From: an uncultured Clostridia bacterium
Lineage (GTDB): Bacteria > Bacillota > Clostridia > Oscillospirales > Acutalibacteraceae
Assembly (NCBI GenBank): GCA_947629295.1
Contig: CANRDH010000050.1
Location: 1 to 9,544, forward strand
Length of the DNA: 9,544 bases
Direction of reading: 5' to 3'
The translations under genes were made by a program, and so were the position numbers. Positions 1 to 6,413 of the stretch are shown here, piece after piece (position 1 is the stretch's first letter; every line of letters starts with the position of its first letter). Under the pieces are notes generated by a model, which was not told the DNA's origin, made no database searches, and saw only the letters and a list, made by a program, of their open reading frames with translations.

Positions 1-596
1 CTCAGTCTTACGGAAAGTACTTCATAATCATAAACTGTGGTTTCGGTAAATATTTCGGGATCTGCCTTGAAGGTAACGACTGTACCCTTCCTTTCGCTTT
101 CTCCCACCACCTCGAGATCGGTCACGGTATTTCCTCTTTCAAATCGCTGACGGTATATCTTCTCTCCGTCATATACCTCAACCTCCGTCCATTCGGACAA
201 TGCATTTACGACAGAGGCTCCGACACCATGCAGTCCTCCTGCAACCTTATATCCTCCGCCGCCGAATTTTCCTCCGGCATGAAGGACCGTAAAAACAACC
301 GTTACCGCAGGAATACCTAACTTCGGCTGTATTCCCACAGGAATACCTCTGCCGTCGTCACTGACTCTTATAACGTCTCCCGGCAGGATCTCGACCTTTA
401 TTTTTTTACAATAACCCGCAAGTGCTTCATCAATGGAGTTATCCACTATTTCATAAACAAGATGATGAAGTCCTCTCGGACCTGTTGAACCGATATACAT
501 ACCCGGTCTTTTTCTTACCGCCTCAAGTCCCTCAAGAACCTGTATTTCGGCAGCTCCGTAATTTTGCGTGGTTTGAGAAATTTCATTATTTTCCAT
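1..596 (-). CDS. gyrB: DNA gyrase subunit B, N-terminal part (runs off left edge)
   Basis: GyrB is the ATPase subunit of DNA gyrase, which introduces negative supercoils ahead of replication forks together with GyrA. Only the first ~198 residues are in the window; the protein continues past position 1. The GHKL ATP-binding signatures are all visible: the N-box EIVDNSIDEA (about residues 49-58), DDGRGIP (80-86), and the lid/G2 segment with GGKFGGGGYK followed by GGLHGVGAS. EAVRKRPGMYIGS (about 25-37) is the usual GyrB/ParE N-terminal block. The ATG at 594-596 is preceded by AAAGGAG at good spacing. It is the last visible gene of the dnaA-dnaN-recF operon, 38 nt after the small zinc-ribbon gene. 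GyrB is preferred over ParE because of its place beside recF/remB, the standard Firmicutes position; the C-terminal domains that would confirm this are absent. Confidence 0.97.
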   Translation of the reverse strand, partial: MENNEISQTTQNYGAAEIQVLEGLEAVRKRPGMYIGSTGPRGLHHLVYEIVDNSIDEALAGYCKKIKVEILPGDVIRVSDDGRGIPVGIQPKLGIPAVTVVFTVLHAGGKFGGGGYKVAGGLHGVGASVVNALSEWTEVEVYDGEKIYRQRFERGNTVTDLEVVGESERKGTVVTFKADPEIFTETTVYDYEVLSVRL

Positions 597-634
597 ATTT
601 AACTCCTTTACCCATCAGGAAATAAATTATTAGC

Positions 635-976
635 TTACTGTTTATTTTTCAATCTTCTTTTTTCGGCTTTTCTGATTTTTTCCGCCTTAAATCTTACCGT
701 CAGCGGAAGAATAAGCACGGCGGCCGTAATTACCGACAGATTTAATAATGCAAGTACAATTATATTTATATCTTCGTTGATTGTAAATAAAAGTAAATTA
801 ATACATATAAGAATTATACACACGAAAGACATAAGTATTACTTTGCCTTTTGTTTTAATTACCTTGTATTTTTTTTTGCAGTGATAGCAAAATCTTTCCT
901 CCTGCTTCATTGCGGAAACCTCCGCATAGCTGTAAACAGCGTGACAATGAGGACATACCGGAAGCCTTAACAACAT
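635..976 (-). CDS. Small zinc-ribbon, two-TM membrane protein of unknown function (paralogue A)
   Basis: This is a 113-residue protein I cannot assign to a named family. The N-terminus has a four-cysteine zinc-ribbon pattern (CPHC at 8-11, CYHC at 30-33). Two hydrophobic segments follow (about 46-65 and 70-92), and then a strongly basic tail (about 95-112, rich in K and R). Both ends are predicted to be cytoplasmic, with a very short external loop around NEDIN. The layout matches the N-terminal third of the next gene upstream (988-1797), including a PxxxRFK / PFFIKLE type exit from TM2, which suggests tandem duplication. Its ribosome-binding site AGGGGAG overlaps the TAG stop of that neighbour, so the pair is probably co-translated. 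gyrB starts 38 nt downstream. The location hints at a housekeeping or envelope role, but no function can be stated. Confidence 0.85.
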   Translation of the reverse strand: MLLRLPVCPHCHAVYSYAEVSAMKQEERFCYHCKKKYKVIKTKGKVILMSFVCIILICINLLLFTINEDINIIVLALLNLSVITAAVLILPLTVRFKAEKIRKAEKRRLKNKQ

Positions 977-987
977 TACCCACTCCC

Positions 988-1797
988 CTATATATCGTCG
1001 TCGTCATTTATTCTTCCGAATATGAAGGACACCTCGTTTCCTTTAGGTGTTGCCGAGTTTTCAACTTTTTCCGGAGTCTCTGTTGAATCCTGTGCTTCGT
1101 ATGCGGAAGGAACCACTTCGCCGCTGATCTGTTGGGATATCGTTTCGTCGCTCTGAAACTCTGCGGATATATCATCCGTTTTGTCATCAACGTATTCTTC
1201 CTTTGTTTCATTTCCCGGGAAATTATCTGTTTCATTTCCGACGCTTGCTGATATATCTATGTCAACTCCGGAATTAATATCCTTGACCTCAACTATCGGC
1301 TCAAGGTCCTCTGCATATTCCTCGGAATAACCGTCCTCTCCGAATTTTATACTGCTTTTTGCCTTCATAAAACTTGAACTGAACTGATCTCCCACATCCA
1401 ATTCAATAGGCTGTTCCTGCTTTTTGACAGGCTGTTTTCTTTCGGGCGGAACGGGATCTATTTTTCTGCGCAGTTTATTTACAGCAGACTTATCGTTACA
1501 TGGCTCCAGTTTTATAAAAAAAGGAGCCAAAATGTAAAAAATCAAAAACGGAGAAAGAACAAGAATTATACCCCATATATTATCATGCTCCATATAAGCT
1601 GAAAATGTAAGAAGAAATATAAGAGATAATACGACAGCGCCGCCTGCTATACCGTATAAGGCTCTGTGTATGACCACGTTGGATATACATTTACAGCCTG
1701 AACAGTCGTGTTCTCCTTTTGTTTTCAGAATACCCGCTCCGAAATACGATACCTTTCTGTGACAATAAGGACATTCCGTAAGCAGTCTTTTAGCCAT
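988..1797 (-). CDS. Zinc-ribbon, two-TM membrane protein with long acidic tail (paralogue B), unknown function
   Basis: This is a 269-residue protein of unrecognised family. It starts with a zinc-ribbon pattern (CPYC at 9-12, CSGC at 32-35, with an extra C37). Two hydrophobic helices (about 45-66 and 74-96) come next, then a short basic stretch (about 109-126, RRK, ERKQPVKK). The remaining ~140 residues are low-complexity and rich in D/E/S/T, so probably disordered. The extreme C-terminus changes character to a hydrophobic-plus-acidic motif, SFIFGRINDDDDI, which looks like a short linear docking motif. The ATG at 1795-1797 follows the remB stop by 4 nt, and its AAAGGAA ribosome-binding site lies inside the end of remB. 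The first ~100 residues match paralogue A in layout. The inferred topology puts ribbon and acidic tail in the cytoplasm. Confidence 0.85.
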   Translation of the reverse strand: MAKRLLTECPYCHRKVSYFGAGILKTKGEHDCSGCKCISNVVIHRALYGIAGGAVVLSLIFLLTFSAYMEHDNIWGIILVLSPFLIFYILAPFFIKLEPCNDKSAVNKLRRKIDPVPPERKQPVKKQEQPIELDVGDQFSSSFMKAKSSIKFGEDGYSEEYAEDLEPIVEVKDINSGVDIDISASVGNETDNFPGNETKEEYVDDKTDDISAEFQSDETISQQISGEVVPSAYEAQDSTETPEKVENSATPKGNEVSFIFGRINDDDDI

Positions 1798-1801
1798 ATA
1801 A

Positions 1802-2065
1802 TCATTCCTTTCCGAATTGCTCCATTCTTTTTATTAAAGTTGCAGGCGCTGCCTGGCAGATATATAAATTATAATCACACTCATTTCTGCCGCATATAAC
1901 AAAGGATTTCGGTAAATCATACGAAAGAGTCACAGCTTTTTTGTTTTTTTCGGCTTCAGACAGAAATTCCCTTGTTTTATATGATACGCTCGCATTATCA
2001 AGGTCAAATATTCCTATTATATCATCGTTCATGACGGTTATATCACCGCCCAAATATAAATACAT
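1802..2065 (-). CDS. remB: RemB-type (YaaB, DUF370) small DNA-binding regulator
   Basis: This 87-residue protein begins MYLYLGGDITV and has the IIGIFDLD block near residues 16-23, followed by LPKSFVIC and the C-terminal TLIKRMEQF pattern of the DUF370 / extracellular matrix regulator family. In B. subtilis, RemB (YaaB) lies between recF and gyrB, as here, and is related to RemA, a DNA-binding activator of biofilm-matrix genes. The ATG at 2063-2065 is used; a GAGAGG ribosome-binding site overlaps the recF TGA stop, 11 nt upstream. The gene keeps the family's usual length and shows no damage. Position and sequence agree well, but the target genes in this organism cannot be inferred. Confidence 0.9.
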   Translation of the reverse strand: MYLYLGGDITVMNDDIIGIFDLDNASVSYKTREFLSEAEKNKKAVTLSYDLPKSFVICGRNECDYNLYICQAAPATLIKRMEQFGKE

Positions 2066-2076
2066 GGCATAACCTC

Positions 2077-3165
2077 TCAGGAAATTATTTTTCCGTTTTC
2101 TATACGTACAATATTTTTTCCCTCAATAAAGGAATCACAGCACGTAATAAATATCTGCATACCGCTGAGTTTTTTCAAAAGATAATTCCTCCTGGTATTG
2201 TCAAGCTCGCTTAACACATCATCAAGCAATATCACAGGATTTTCCCCTTTAATTTCCCCGATTTGCTCAGCTTCGGCGAGCTTAAGCGCAAGCACTGCGC
2301 TTCTTTGCTGTCCCTGTGAGCCGAAGCTCCTTGCCTCCATATTATCTATCTTTACGATAAGGTCATCCCTATGCATACCGGTTGTCGTATAACCGCAGTA
2401 AATATCCTCACTTTGCTTTTGCCTTAATGATAAAAGCATTGCATCCGCTATTTCCGACCTGCTCATATCCGTATTTGCATGGCAGTTCATTTTATATTCA
2501 AGACTCAGCTTTTCCCTGCCGGAGCTTATCCCCTCATAAAATTTGATTGCAGGAACCGTAAGGCCATTCAGATATTTAATTCTCTGTTCGGCAATAGCCG
2601 ATCCTTCCACAGCTAATCTTTCATTCCATATATCAAGAGTATCCTCAAGCTCTCTGTGGTGAGGAATATCCTTAAGCAATGCGTTTCTCTCTCCCAATAT
2701 TTTTTTATACCTTCCCAAAAGCGACGCATACGTCGGTTTTAACTGACATATTGCACCATCTATAAAGCTTCTTCTTTCCTCAGGACCGTTTTTTATTAAT
2801 GTGAGATGATCAGGTGAAAAAACTACGGCACAGAAGCTTCCGACTATCTGAGAAAGACTGCTTTTCGGTACATCATTAAGAATGGGAAATCTTTTTCCCG
2901 ACTGTATCTCAAATTTTATTGTCTGCTCTCTTTCCCTTGTCTGAAAGCACAATTCAGTATCAGCCTGATTTTTTCCAAAGGCAACAAGCTCACTTTCCTT
3001 TGAGCCCCTAAATGATCTTCCTCCTGTAAAAAGCCACAGACATTCTATAAGATTCGTTTTTCCCTGTGCATTTGAGCCGTATATTACGTTTATGCCATCG
3101 GTCGGATAAAATACGGTATTTTCAAGATTTCTGTAATTATTCAATTTCAGACTTTTTACGACCAC
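2077..3165 (-). CDS. recF: DNA replication and repair protein RecF
   Basis: RecF is an ABC/SMC-type ATPase that, with RecO and RecR, loads RecA at single-strand gaps. The 362-residue length is typical. Visible motifs are the N-terminal LNNYRNLE, Walker A GSNAQGKTN (30-38), the GMHRDD block (263-268), the ABC signature FGSQGQQRS (281-289), Walker B VILLDD (311-316) and the D-loop SELD (319-322). The start is GTG at 3163-3165, directly abutting the TGA of the upstream S4 gene (TGAGTG), with the GAGG ribosome-binding site inside the S4 coding sequence. This start gives the normal RecF N-terminus (a few residues before K-S-L-K-L-x-N-Y-R-N), so GTG is very likely right. It sits in the conserved dnaN-S4-recF block. 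Confidence 0.97.
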   Translation of the reverse strand: MVVKSLKLNNYRNLENTVFYPTDGINVIYGSNAQGKTNLIECLWLFTGGRSFRGSKESELVAFGKNQADTELCFQTREREQTIKFEIQSGKRFPILNDVPKSSLSQIVGSFCAVVFSPDHLTLIKNGPEERRSFIDGAICQLKPTYASLLGRYKKILGERNALLKDIPHHRELEDTLDIWNERLAVEGSAIAEQRIKYLNGLTVPAIKFYEGISSGREKLSLEYKMNCHANTDMSRSEIADAMLLSLRQKQSEDIYCGYTTTGMHRDDLIVKIDNMEARSFGSQGQQRSAVLALKLAEAEQIGEIKGENPVILLDDVLSELDNTRRNYLLKKLSGMQIFITCCDSFIEGKNIVRIENGKIIS

Positions 3166-3384
3166 TCAGCACACCTCAATAACAGTATCTTGAAATTCTA
3201 CCGTATCTCCCCTGCGTAATTTTTTTCCGCGCATTGTACATATTTCACCGTTAAGACTGACCTTACCGCTTTGTACAGCTATTTTAGCCTGTCCCCCGGT
3301 GGCTGTCAAACCTGTCAGCTTAAGAGTGCTGTCGAGTCTTATATATTCTTCACCCGGACTGAGCTCTATTGCAATATTTTTCAT
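3166..3384 (-). CDS. yaaA: S4-domain RNA-binding protein, YaaA family
   Basis: This 72-residue protein consists almost entirely of an S4-like RNA-binding fold (from about IRLDSTLKLTGL through GGQAKIAVQSGKVSLNGE to MRGKKLRRGD, residues 15-60). B. subtilis YaaA, found at the same place between dnaN and recF, is an S4 protein linked to ribosome assembly; its exact role here is inferred from that position. The ATG at 3382-3384 overlaps the dnaN TGA in an ATGA arrangement (4-nt overlap), so translation is probably coupled to dnaN. The stop directly abuts the recF GTG. The family is short by nature, so this is a complete gene and not a fragment. Confidence 0.92.
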   Translation of the reverse strand: MKNIAIELSPGEEYIRLDSTLKLTGLTATGGQAKIAVQSGKVSLNGEICTMRGKKLRRGDTVEFQDTVIEVC

Positions 3385-4484
3385 TTTGATAACCTCATAG
3401 GCATAAGCATGAACAGAAAGCTGTCACCCTCTGTCGGTTTTATTACAATCGCTTTTGTTGCGCCTGTAAGCTCCATTATTATTTCATCCGTTTCGCAGTA
3501 ACGAAGTGCGTCAAGTAGAAATTTGTTATTGAATCCTATTTCTATGGACTCACCTGTCATAGATACGCTCAGACTGTCATTTGCCTGACCGAGAGGGGTA
3601 TTGCAGGTTGTTTTTATTTCATTGTTCTCTATCGTACATCTTATCGGACTTTTCATTTTATCCGTAAGCATGAGTGACATTCTCTCTATTGTATCAGTAA
3701 AAATTCTTGTATTTATTTTCAGCTCTGTTACGTGTGATTTTGGTATAGAGCCTCTGTAATTTATAAATTCACCCTCGATAAGTCTTGATATTACACGGTA
3801 ACTTCCGATTCTGAACATGATATGTCTTGTTCCCGGTATTATTTCCGTTTTTTCATCATTGCTGTCGGTTATCAGTCTGTTTATTTCTATGAGAGATTTT
3901 CCGGGAACGATGAAAGTTTTTTCTGTGCTGCAGGAAATTTTTTCTGTTCTCATTGCAAGTCGGTAGCCGTCGAGTGATACCATTCTTATTATTCCGCTGC
4001 CTATTTCAAAGAGGGTTCCCTTATTTGTAGGTTTAACATCATTTTCCGCTACAGCGTAAATTGTCTGTCTTATCATGCTTCCGAGAATTTCTCCGTCGAT
4101 GGATATATTATCTTCACTGTTTATTACGGGAATTTCAGGGTAATCGGCAGCCGGAAGCCCTACTATTTTATAATTTACCTTTCCGCTGTTTATGTAAACT
4201 ATATTTTTTGAATCGACCTCAATAATAACATTATCCTCGGGAAGCTTTCTTATAATATCGGAAAAAAGTTTTGCTTTTATTACCGAGCTTCCTTCTTCTA
4301 TGACAGCTGCGTCTATTTCTGTTGTTATACATATTTCGAGGTCATATCCGTAAAGGTGTATTTTATTGTTTTCACATTTTATAAGTATTCCCTCCAGTGC
4401 GGGCATTGTTGTCTTTACAGATACAGCTCTTTGAACATTCGTAACAGCTTCGGTTAGTTTATTTCGGCTGCATTGAAATTTCAT
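3381..4484 (-). CDS. dnaN: DNA polymerase III subunit beta (sliding clamp)
   Basis: DnaN forms the ring-shaped dimer that tethers the replicative polymerase and many repair factors to DNA. At 367 residues it has the normal length for three clamp domains (about 1-118, 128-250, 252-367). Visible family patterns include TMPALEGILI (26-35), GLPAADYPEIP (109-119), LDGYRLAM (171-178, the usual T-D-G-H-R-L-A block), LIEGEFINY (235-243), GFNNKFLLDAL (317-327) and the C-terminal MPMRL (361-365) that lines the partner-binding pocket. The ATG at 4482-4484 follows AAAGGAAG at good spacing. Upstream lies the oriC gap and then dnaA; downstream the S4 gene overlaps by 4 nt. I saw no clear dnaN-specific promoter, so expression from the dnaA promoter is likely, perhaps with a weak local one. 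Confidence 0.98.
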   Translation of the reverse strand: MKFQCSRNKLTEAVTNVQRAVSVKTTMPALEGILIKCENNKIHLYGYDLEICITTEIDAAVIEEGSSVIKAKLFSDIIRKLPEDNVIIEVDSKNIVYINSGKVNYKIVGLPAADYPEIPVINSEDNISIDGEILGSMIRQTIYAVAENDVKPTNKGTLFEIGSGIIRMVSLDGYRLAMRTEKISCSTEKTFIVPGKSLIEINRLITDSNDEKTEIIPGTRHIMFRIGSYRVISRLIEGEFINYRGSIPKSHVTELKINTRIFTDTIERMSLMLTDKMKSPIRCTIENNEIKTTCNTPLGQANDSLSVSMTGESIEIGFNNKFLLDALRYCETDEIIMELTGATKAIVIKPTEGDSFLFMLMPMRLSK

Positions 4485-4500
4485 GTGTTTTCTTCCTTTC

Positions 4501-4535
4501 TTCGATAAATTTATTAAAAGAATAGATATATTTTT
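4501..4535. other. AT-rich candidate DNA unwinding element
   Basis: In this 35-bp stretch 31 bases are A or T, ending in a run of T just before the DnaA-trio. It lies between the trio and the dnaN ribosome-binding site. In the basal unwinding system of B. subtilis this is where the duplex first melts as DnaA extends from the boxes along the trios. The boundary is approximate. Confidence 0.65.
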
Positions 4536-4563
4536 CAGAAGTAATAGTAGGGACTGTGGAAAT
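4536..4563 (+). other. DnaA-trio array with adjacent DnaA box (basal unwinding module)
   Basis: Read on the plus strand, five triplets CAG AAG TAA TAG TAG (4536-4550) are followed by GGAC and then TGTGGAAAT (4555-4563). The DnaA-trio motif is 3'-[G/A]A[T]-5' repeats on one strand, set beside a DnaA box and reading into the AT-rich unwinding element; DnaA filaments bind it as single strands. The run AAG TAA TAG TAG matches the B. subtilis trio series as I remember it, with the same orientation relative to box and dnaN. TGTGGAAAT is the site closest to the canonical box (TGTGGATAA in this orientation). A second weak site, TGTTAAATA (4563-4571), follows directly and resembles the paired boxes of the B. 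subtilis system. Confidence 0.8.
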
Positions 4564-4628
4564 GTTAAATATACGGAATTATGTCGGTTTTTTCTAATAT
4601 CTTTGCCTGTTTTTGGATGTTAAAGCTT

Positions 4629-4709
4629 TGTTGAGATTTTGTTTATAATTTTTGGCTCTTTTGACGTTCTTAACATCCTTGTTGAATTATGTTGGTTAAG
4701 TGTTGAAAA
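4629..4709 (+). other. Degenerate DnaA-box cluster, including three helically phased sites
   Basis: Plus-strand box-like sites are TGTTGAGAT (4629-4637), TGTTGAATT (4680-4688), TGTTGGTTA (4690-4698) and TGTTGAAAA (4701-4709), with the opposite-strand TTCTTAACA (4667-4675). The last three plus-strand sites start 10 and 11 bp apart, about one helical turn, and share one orientation. They differ from TGTGGATAA mainly at the fourth base (T for G). That they bind DnaA is inferred from clustering, phasing and place. Confidence 0.6.
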
Positions 4710-4750
4710 AACGGTTAATTATTTTTATTTTCATAACACAGGCTTTCAAC

Positions 4751-4783
4751 TGTTAATGTTGAATTGTTAAAAGCTTTTCAACA
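4751..4783. other. Second degenerate DnaA-box cluster abutting the dnaA stop codon
   Basis: Plus-strand TGTTAATGT (4751-4759), TGTTGAATT (4757-4765) and TGTTAAAAG (4765-4773) overlap or touch. TTTTCAACA (4775-4783) is the exact reverse complement of the TGTTGAAAA at 4701-4709 and ends one base before the dnaA stop codon (4784-4786). Two exact copies of TGTTGAAAA and two of TGTTGAATT within about 100 bp support a repeated binding site. The weaker TGTTAA forms may be chance in AT-rich DNA. Confidence 0.55.
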
Positions 4784-6097
4784 TTATCTCCTCTTAATAT
4801 TATTGATAATATCATTGACCGTAGATTTGAGCTTTGGGTCCCTGTCCATGTTCTTTTCAATTTGCTTTAGCGCATATACTATGGTTGAGTGATCCCTTCC
4901 GCCGAATTCGTCGCCTATGGTATTCATTGACATATCTATAAGCTCTCTTACCGCATAAATCGCTATTTGACGGGCATTTGAGATATTTGAATTTCTTTTT
5001 GATGAACGTATATCGTTGCTTGTAAGTCCGAAGTGTCTCGCTACTTCCTCAATAATTATATCGACCGTAAGCGGCGGAGGCTGATCGTTGTTCAATATTT
5101 CCGAAATGGTTTTCTGTGCAATATTTATATTTATTTTGTCCCCATAAAGCTGATTTTTTGCTTTGAGCTTTTTAACTACTCCCTCAAGCTGTCTTATATT
5201 TGACTTAAGCCTTGTTGCAATGTATTCTATAACATCGTCGGGCAGCTCGATTTTTAAAAGCTCAGCCTTTCTTCTTATTATTGCTATCCTTGTTTCAAAA
5301 TCCGGCGGCTGTATATCAGCTATAAGTCCGGATTCAAAGCGGCTGCGCAGTCTGTCCTCAAGTGTTTGTATTTCCTTGGGCGGACGGTCTGAAGTAAGTA
5401 CTATCTGACTTTTTATTTCATAAAGAGTGTTGAAGGTATGGAAAAATTCTTCCTGAGTGGAATCCTTTCCTCCTATAAACTGGATATCGTCCACAAGAAG
5501 CACGTCTGATTTTCGATATTTCTGCCTGAATTCAATATTTGATTTTGTCATAATTGCTTCGATAAGCTCGTTTGTAAAATCCTCACCCTTTACATACACT
5601 ATATTCTTTTCCGGATTATTCTTGTGTATTTCATTTCTTATTGCATAAAGCAGATGAGTTTTTCCGAGACCTGAATTTCCATAAATAAATAAGGGATTAT
5701 ATGCTTTGCCGGGATTTGTTGCAACTGCAAGAGAAGCGGCATGAGCAAATTTGTTTGATGAACCTACTATGAAGGTATCAAATGTGAACTCATAATCCTC
5801 ATCGGTTGCTGTTTTGGCAGTATTATGAGGTTCCTTACTTATCTCCTCAGGCACGATTATTACAATATCCAGCTCCGTACCGAATATATTTTTCATAGCC
5901 TCCTTTAAAAGCTTCATATAGACAGTCATTACAATATTGCGTTGAAAATCCGACCGTACCATAAGAAGAACCTTTCCCTCTTCAAGGTCTAATTTTAAAG
6001 GCTCTATGTTTTGTAACCAAGATTTGTATGCAACCTCTGTTACATTCTGCTTACAATAATCACATACAAGCGTCCAGGCTTCATTAAATGAGTCCAT
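4784..6097 (-). CDS. dnaA: Chromosomal replication initiator protein DnaA
   Basis: DnaA is the AAA+ ATPase that binds boxes at oriC, melts the origin and recruits the helicase; it is also a transcription regulator. The protein has 437 residues. Domain I (about 1-80) is followed by a short domain II linker (about 85-105). The AAA+ domain shows Walker A GNSGLGKTH (140-148), Walker B LLVDDIQF (200-207), sensor I LTSDR (234-238), the arginine-finger region RLRSRFESG (249-257) and sensor II IRQLEG (301-306). Domain IV has the HTH signature GGRDHSTIVYA (399-409), where the common form is DHTT. The ATG at 6095-6097 has AGGAG about 11 nt upstream, slightly long but acceptable, and gives the usual N-terminus. 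It is the first gene of the leftward operon. Confidence 0.99.
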   Translation of the reverse strand: MDSFNEAWTLVCDYCKQNVTEVAYKSWLQNIEPLKLDLEEGKVLLMVRSDFQRNIVMTVYMKLLKEAMKNIFGTELDIVIIVPEEISKEPHNTAKTATDEDYEFTFDTFIVGSSNKFAHAASLAVATNPGKAYNPLFIYGNSGLGKTHLLYAIRNEIHKNNPEKNIVYVKGEDFTNELIEAIMTKSNIEFRQKYRKSDVLLVDDIQFIGGKDSTQEEFFHTFNTLYEIKSQIVLTSDRPPKEIQTLEDRLRSRFESGLIADIQPPDFETRIAIIRRKAELLKIELPDDVIEYIATRLKSNIRQLEGVVKKLKAKNQLYGDKININIAQKTISEILNNDQPPPLTVDIIIEEVARHFGLTSNDIRSSKRNSNISNARQIAIYAVRELIDMSMNTIGDEFGGRDHSTIVYALKQIEKNMDRDPKLKSTVNDIINNIKRR

Positions 6098-6228
6098 AAG
6101 TGTGTTTTCTCCTGTTTCTTTAAATTTATTGTTTTGAATACAGCTTCTTACTGTCTTCCGTATTTAACTTACAGTATAAGTATGACCAAAGACATTTTCT
6201 ACCGTCTGAAGAAAGGTAATATCCCGGG

Positions 6229-6259
6229 TTTTGTCGATATCGGCTAATCAAAGACAAAA
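6229..6259 (-). other. Hairpin in the dnaA leader
   Basis: TTTTGTC (6229-6235) and GACAAAA (6253-6259) form a perfect 7-bp inverted repeat around a 17-nt loop. The loop side starts within the palindrome CGATATCG (6235-6242). In the dnaA transcript it would lie about 130 nt before the start codon. No long T run follows in the direction of transcription, so it is not a typical terminator. Its role is unknown. Confidence 0.4.
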
Positions 6260-6290
6260 GCTTCAATCAGGCAAACACTTACACAAACTA

Positions 6291-6319
6291 ATTATATCAT
6301 AATAATTTCTATATTTCAA
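6291..6319 (-). promoter_or_regulatory. Predicted SigA-type promoter of the dnaA operon
   Basis: On the minus strand, TTGAAA (6319-6314) and a perfect TATAAT (6296-6291) are separated by 17 bp in AT-rich surroundings. Transcription would start near 6284, giving a dnaA leader of about 187 nt. No clear DnaA box overlaps it, so autoregulation by DnaA at this site is not evident from sequence. Confidence 0.7.
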
Positions 6320-6363
6320 ATCTTTTTGATGAGTTGGCAATATTTTAAATAGTATTAATAAAA

Positions 6364-6413
6364 ATCAGCTTAAAACTATAAAAAATATTGATTATTGGGG
6401 AGTTCAAGCTGAT
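6364..6413. repeat. 8-bp inverted repeat between the divergent promoters
   Basis: ATCAGCTT (6364-6371) and AAGCTGAT (6406-6413) are perfect inverted copies separated by 34 bp. In addition the heptamer TAAAACT occurs as a direct repeat at 6371-6377 and 6413-6419, exactly 42 bp apart, about four helical turns. The element lies upstream of both promoter -35 boxes, where a regulator could act on both genes. No protein can be named, and chance is possible in AT-rich DNA. Confidence 0.45.

Larger units (their letters stand above)
4501..4783. other. Putative replication origin oriC (dnaA-dnaN intergenic region)
   Basis: The 299-bp gap between dnaA and dnaN (4485-4783) has the parts of a bacterial origin in the order known from B. 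subtilis. From the dnaN side these are an AT-rich stretch, a DnaA-trio run, a short GGAC linker, a DnaA-box-like TGTGGAAAT, and then many degenerate boxes up to the dnaA stop codon. The rpmH-dnaA gap (6098-6725) has no comparable box cluster, so I place the origin here. With this placement forks moving left are co-directional with dnaN-gyrB and forks moving right with rpmH-jag, while dnaA itself is read toward the origin, as in B. subtilis. The call rests on motif architecture only. Confidence 0.85.

Noticed and set aside
439..447. TTATCCACT, one base from a canonical DnaA box
   Set aside because: It lies inside gyrB and encodes the conserved ATP-site residues V-D-N-S, so the match is explained by coding constraint and it is isolated.
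6229..6259. Rho-independent terminator in the dnaA-rpmH gap
   Set aside because: The stem is AT-rich and no U-run follows on the minus strand; neither flanking transcript should end here because both diverge from the gap.
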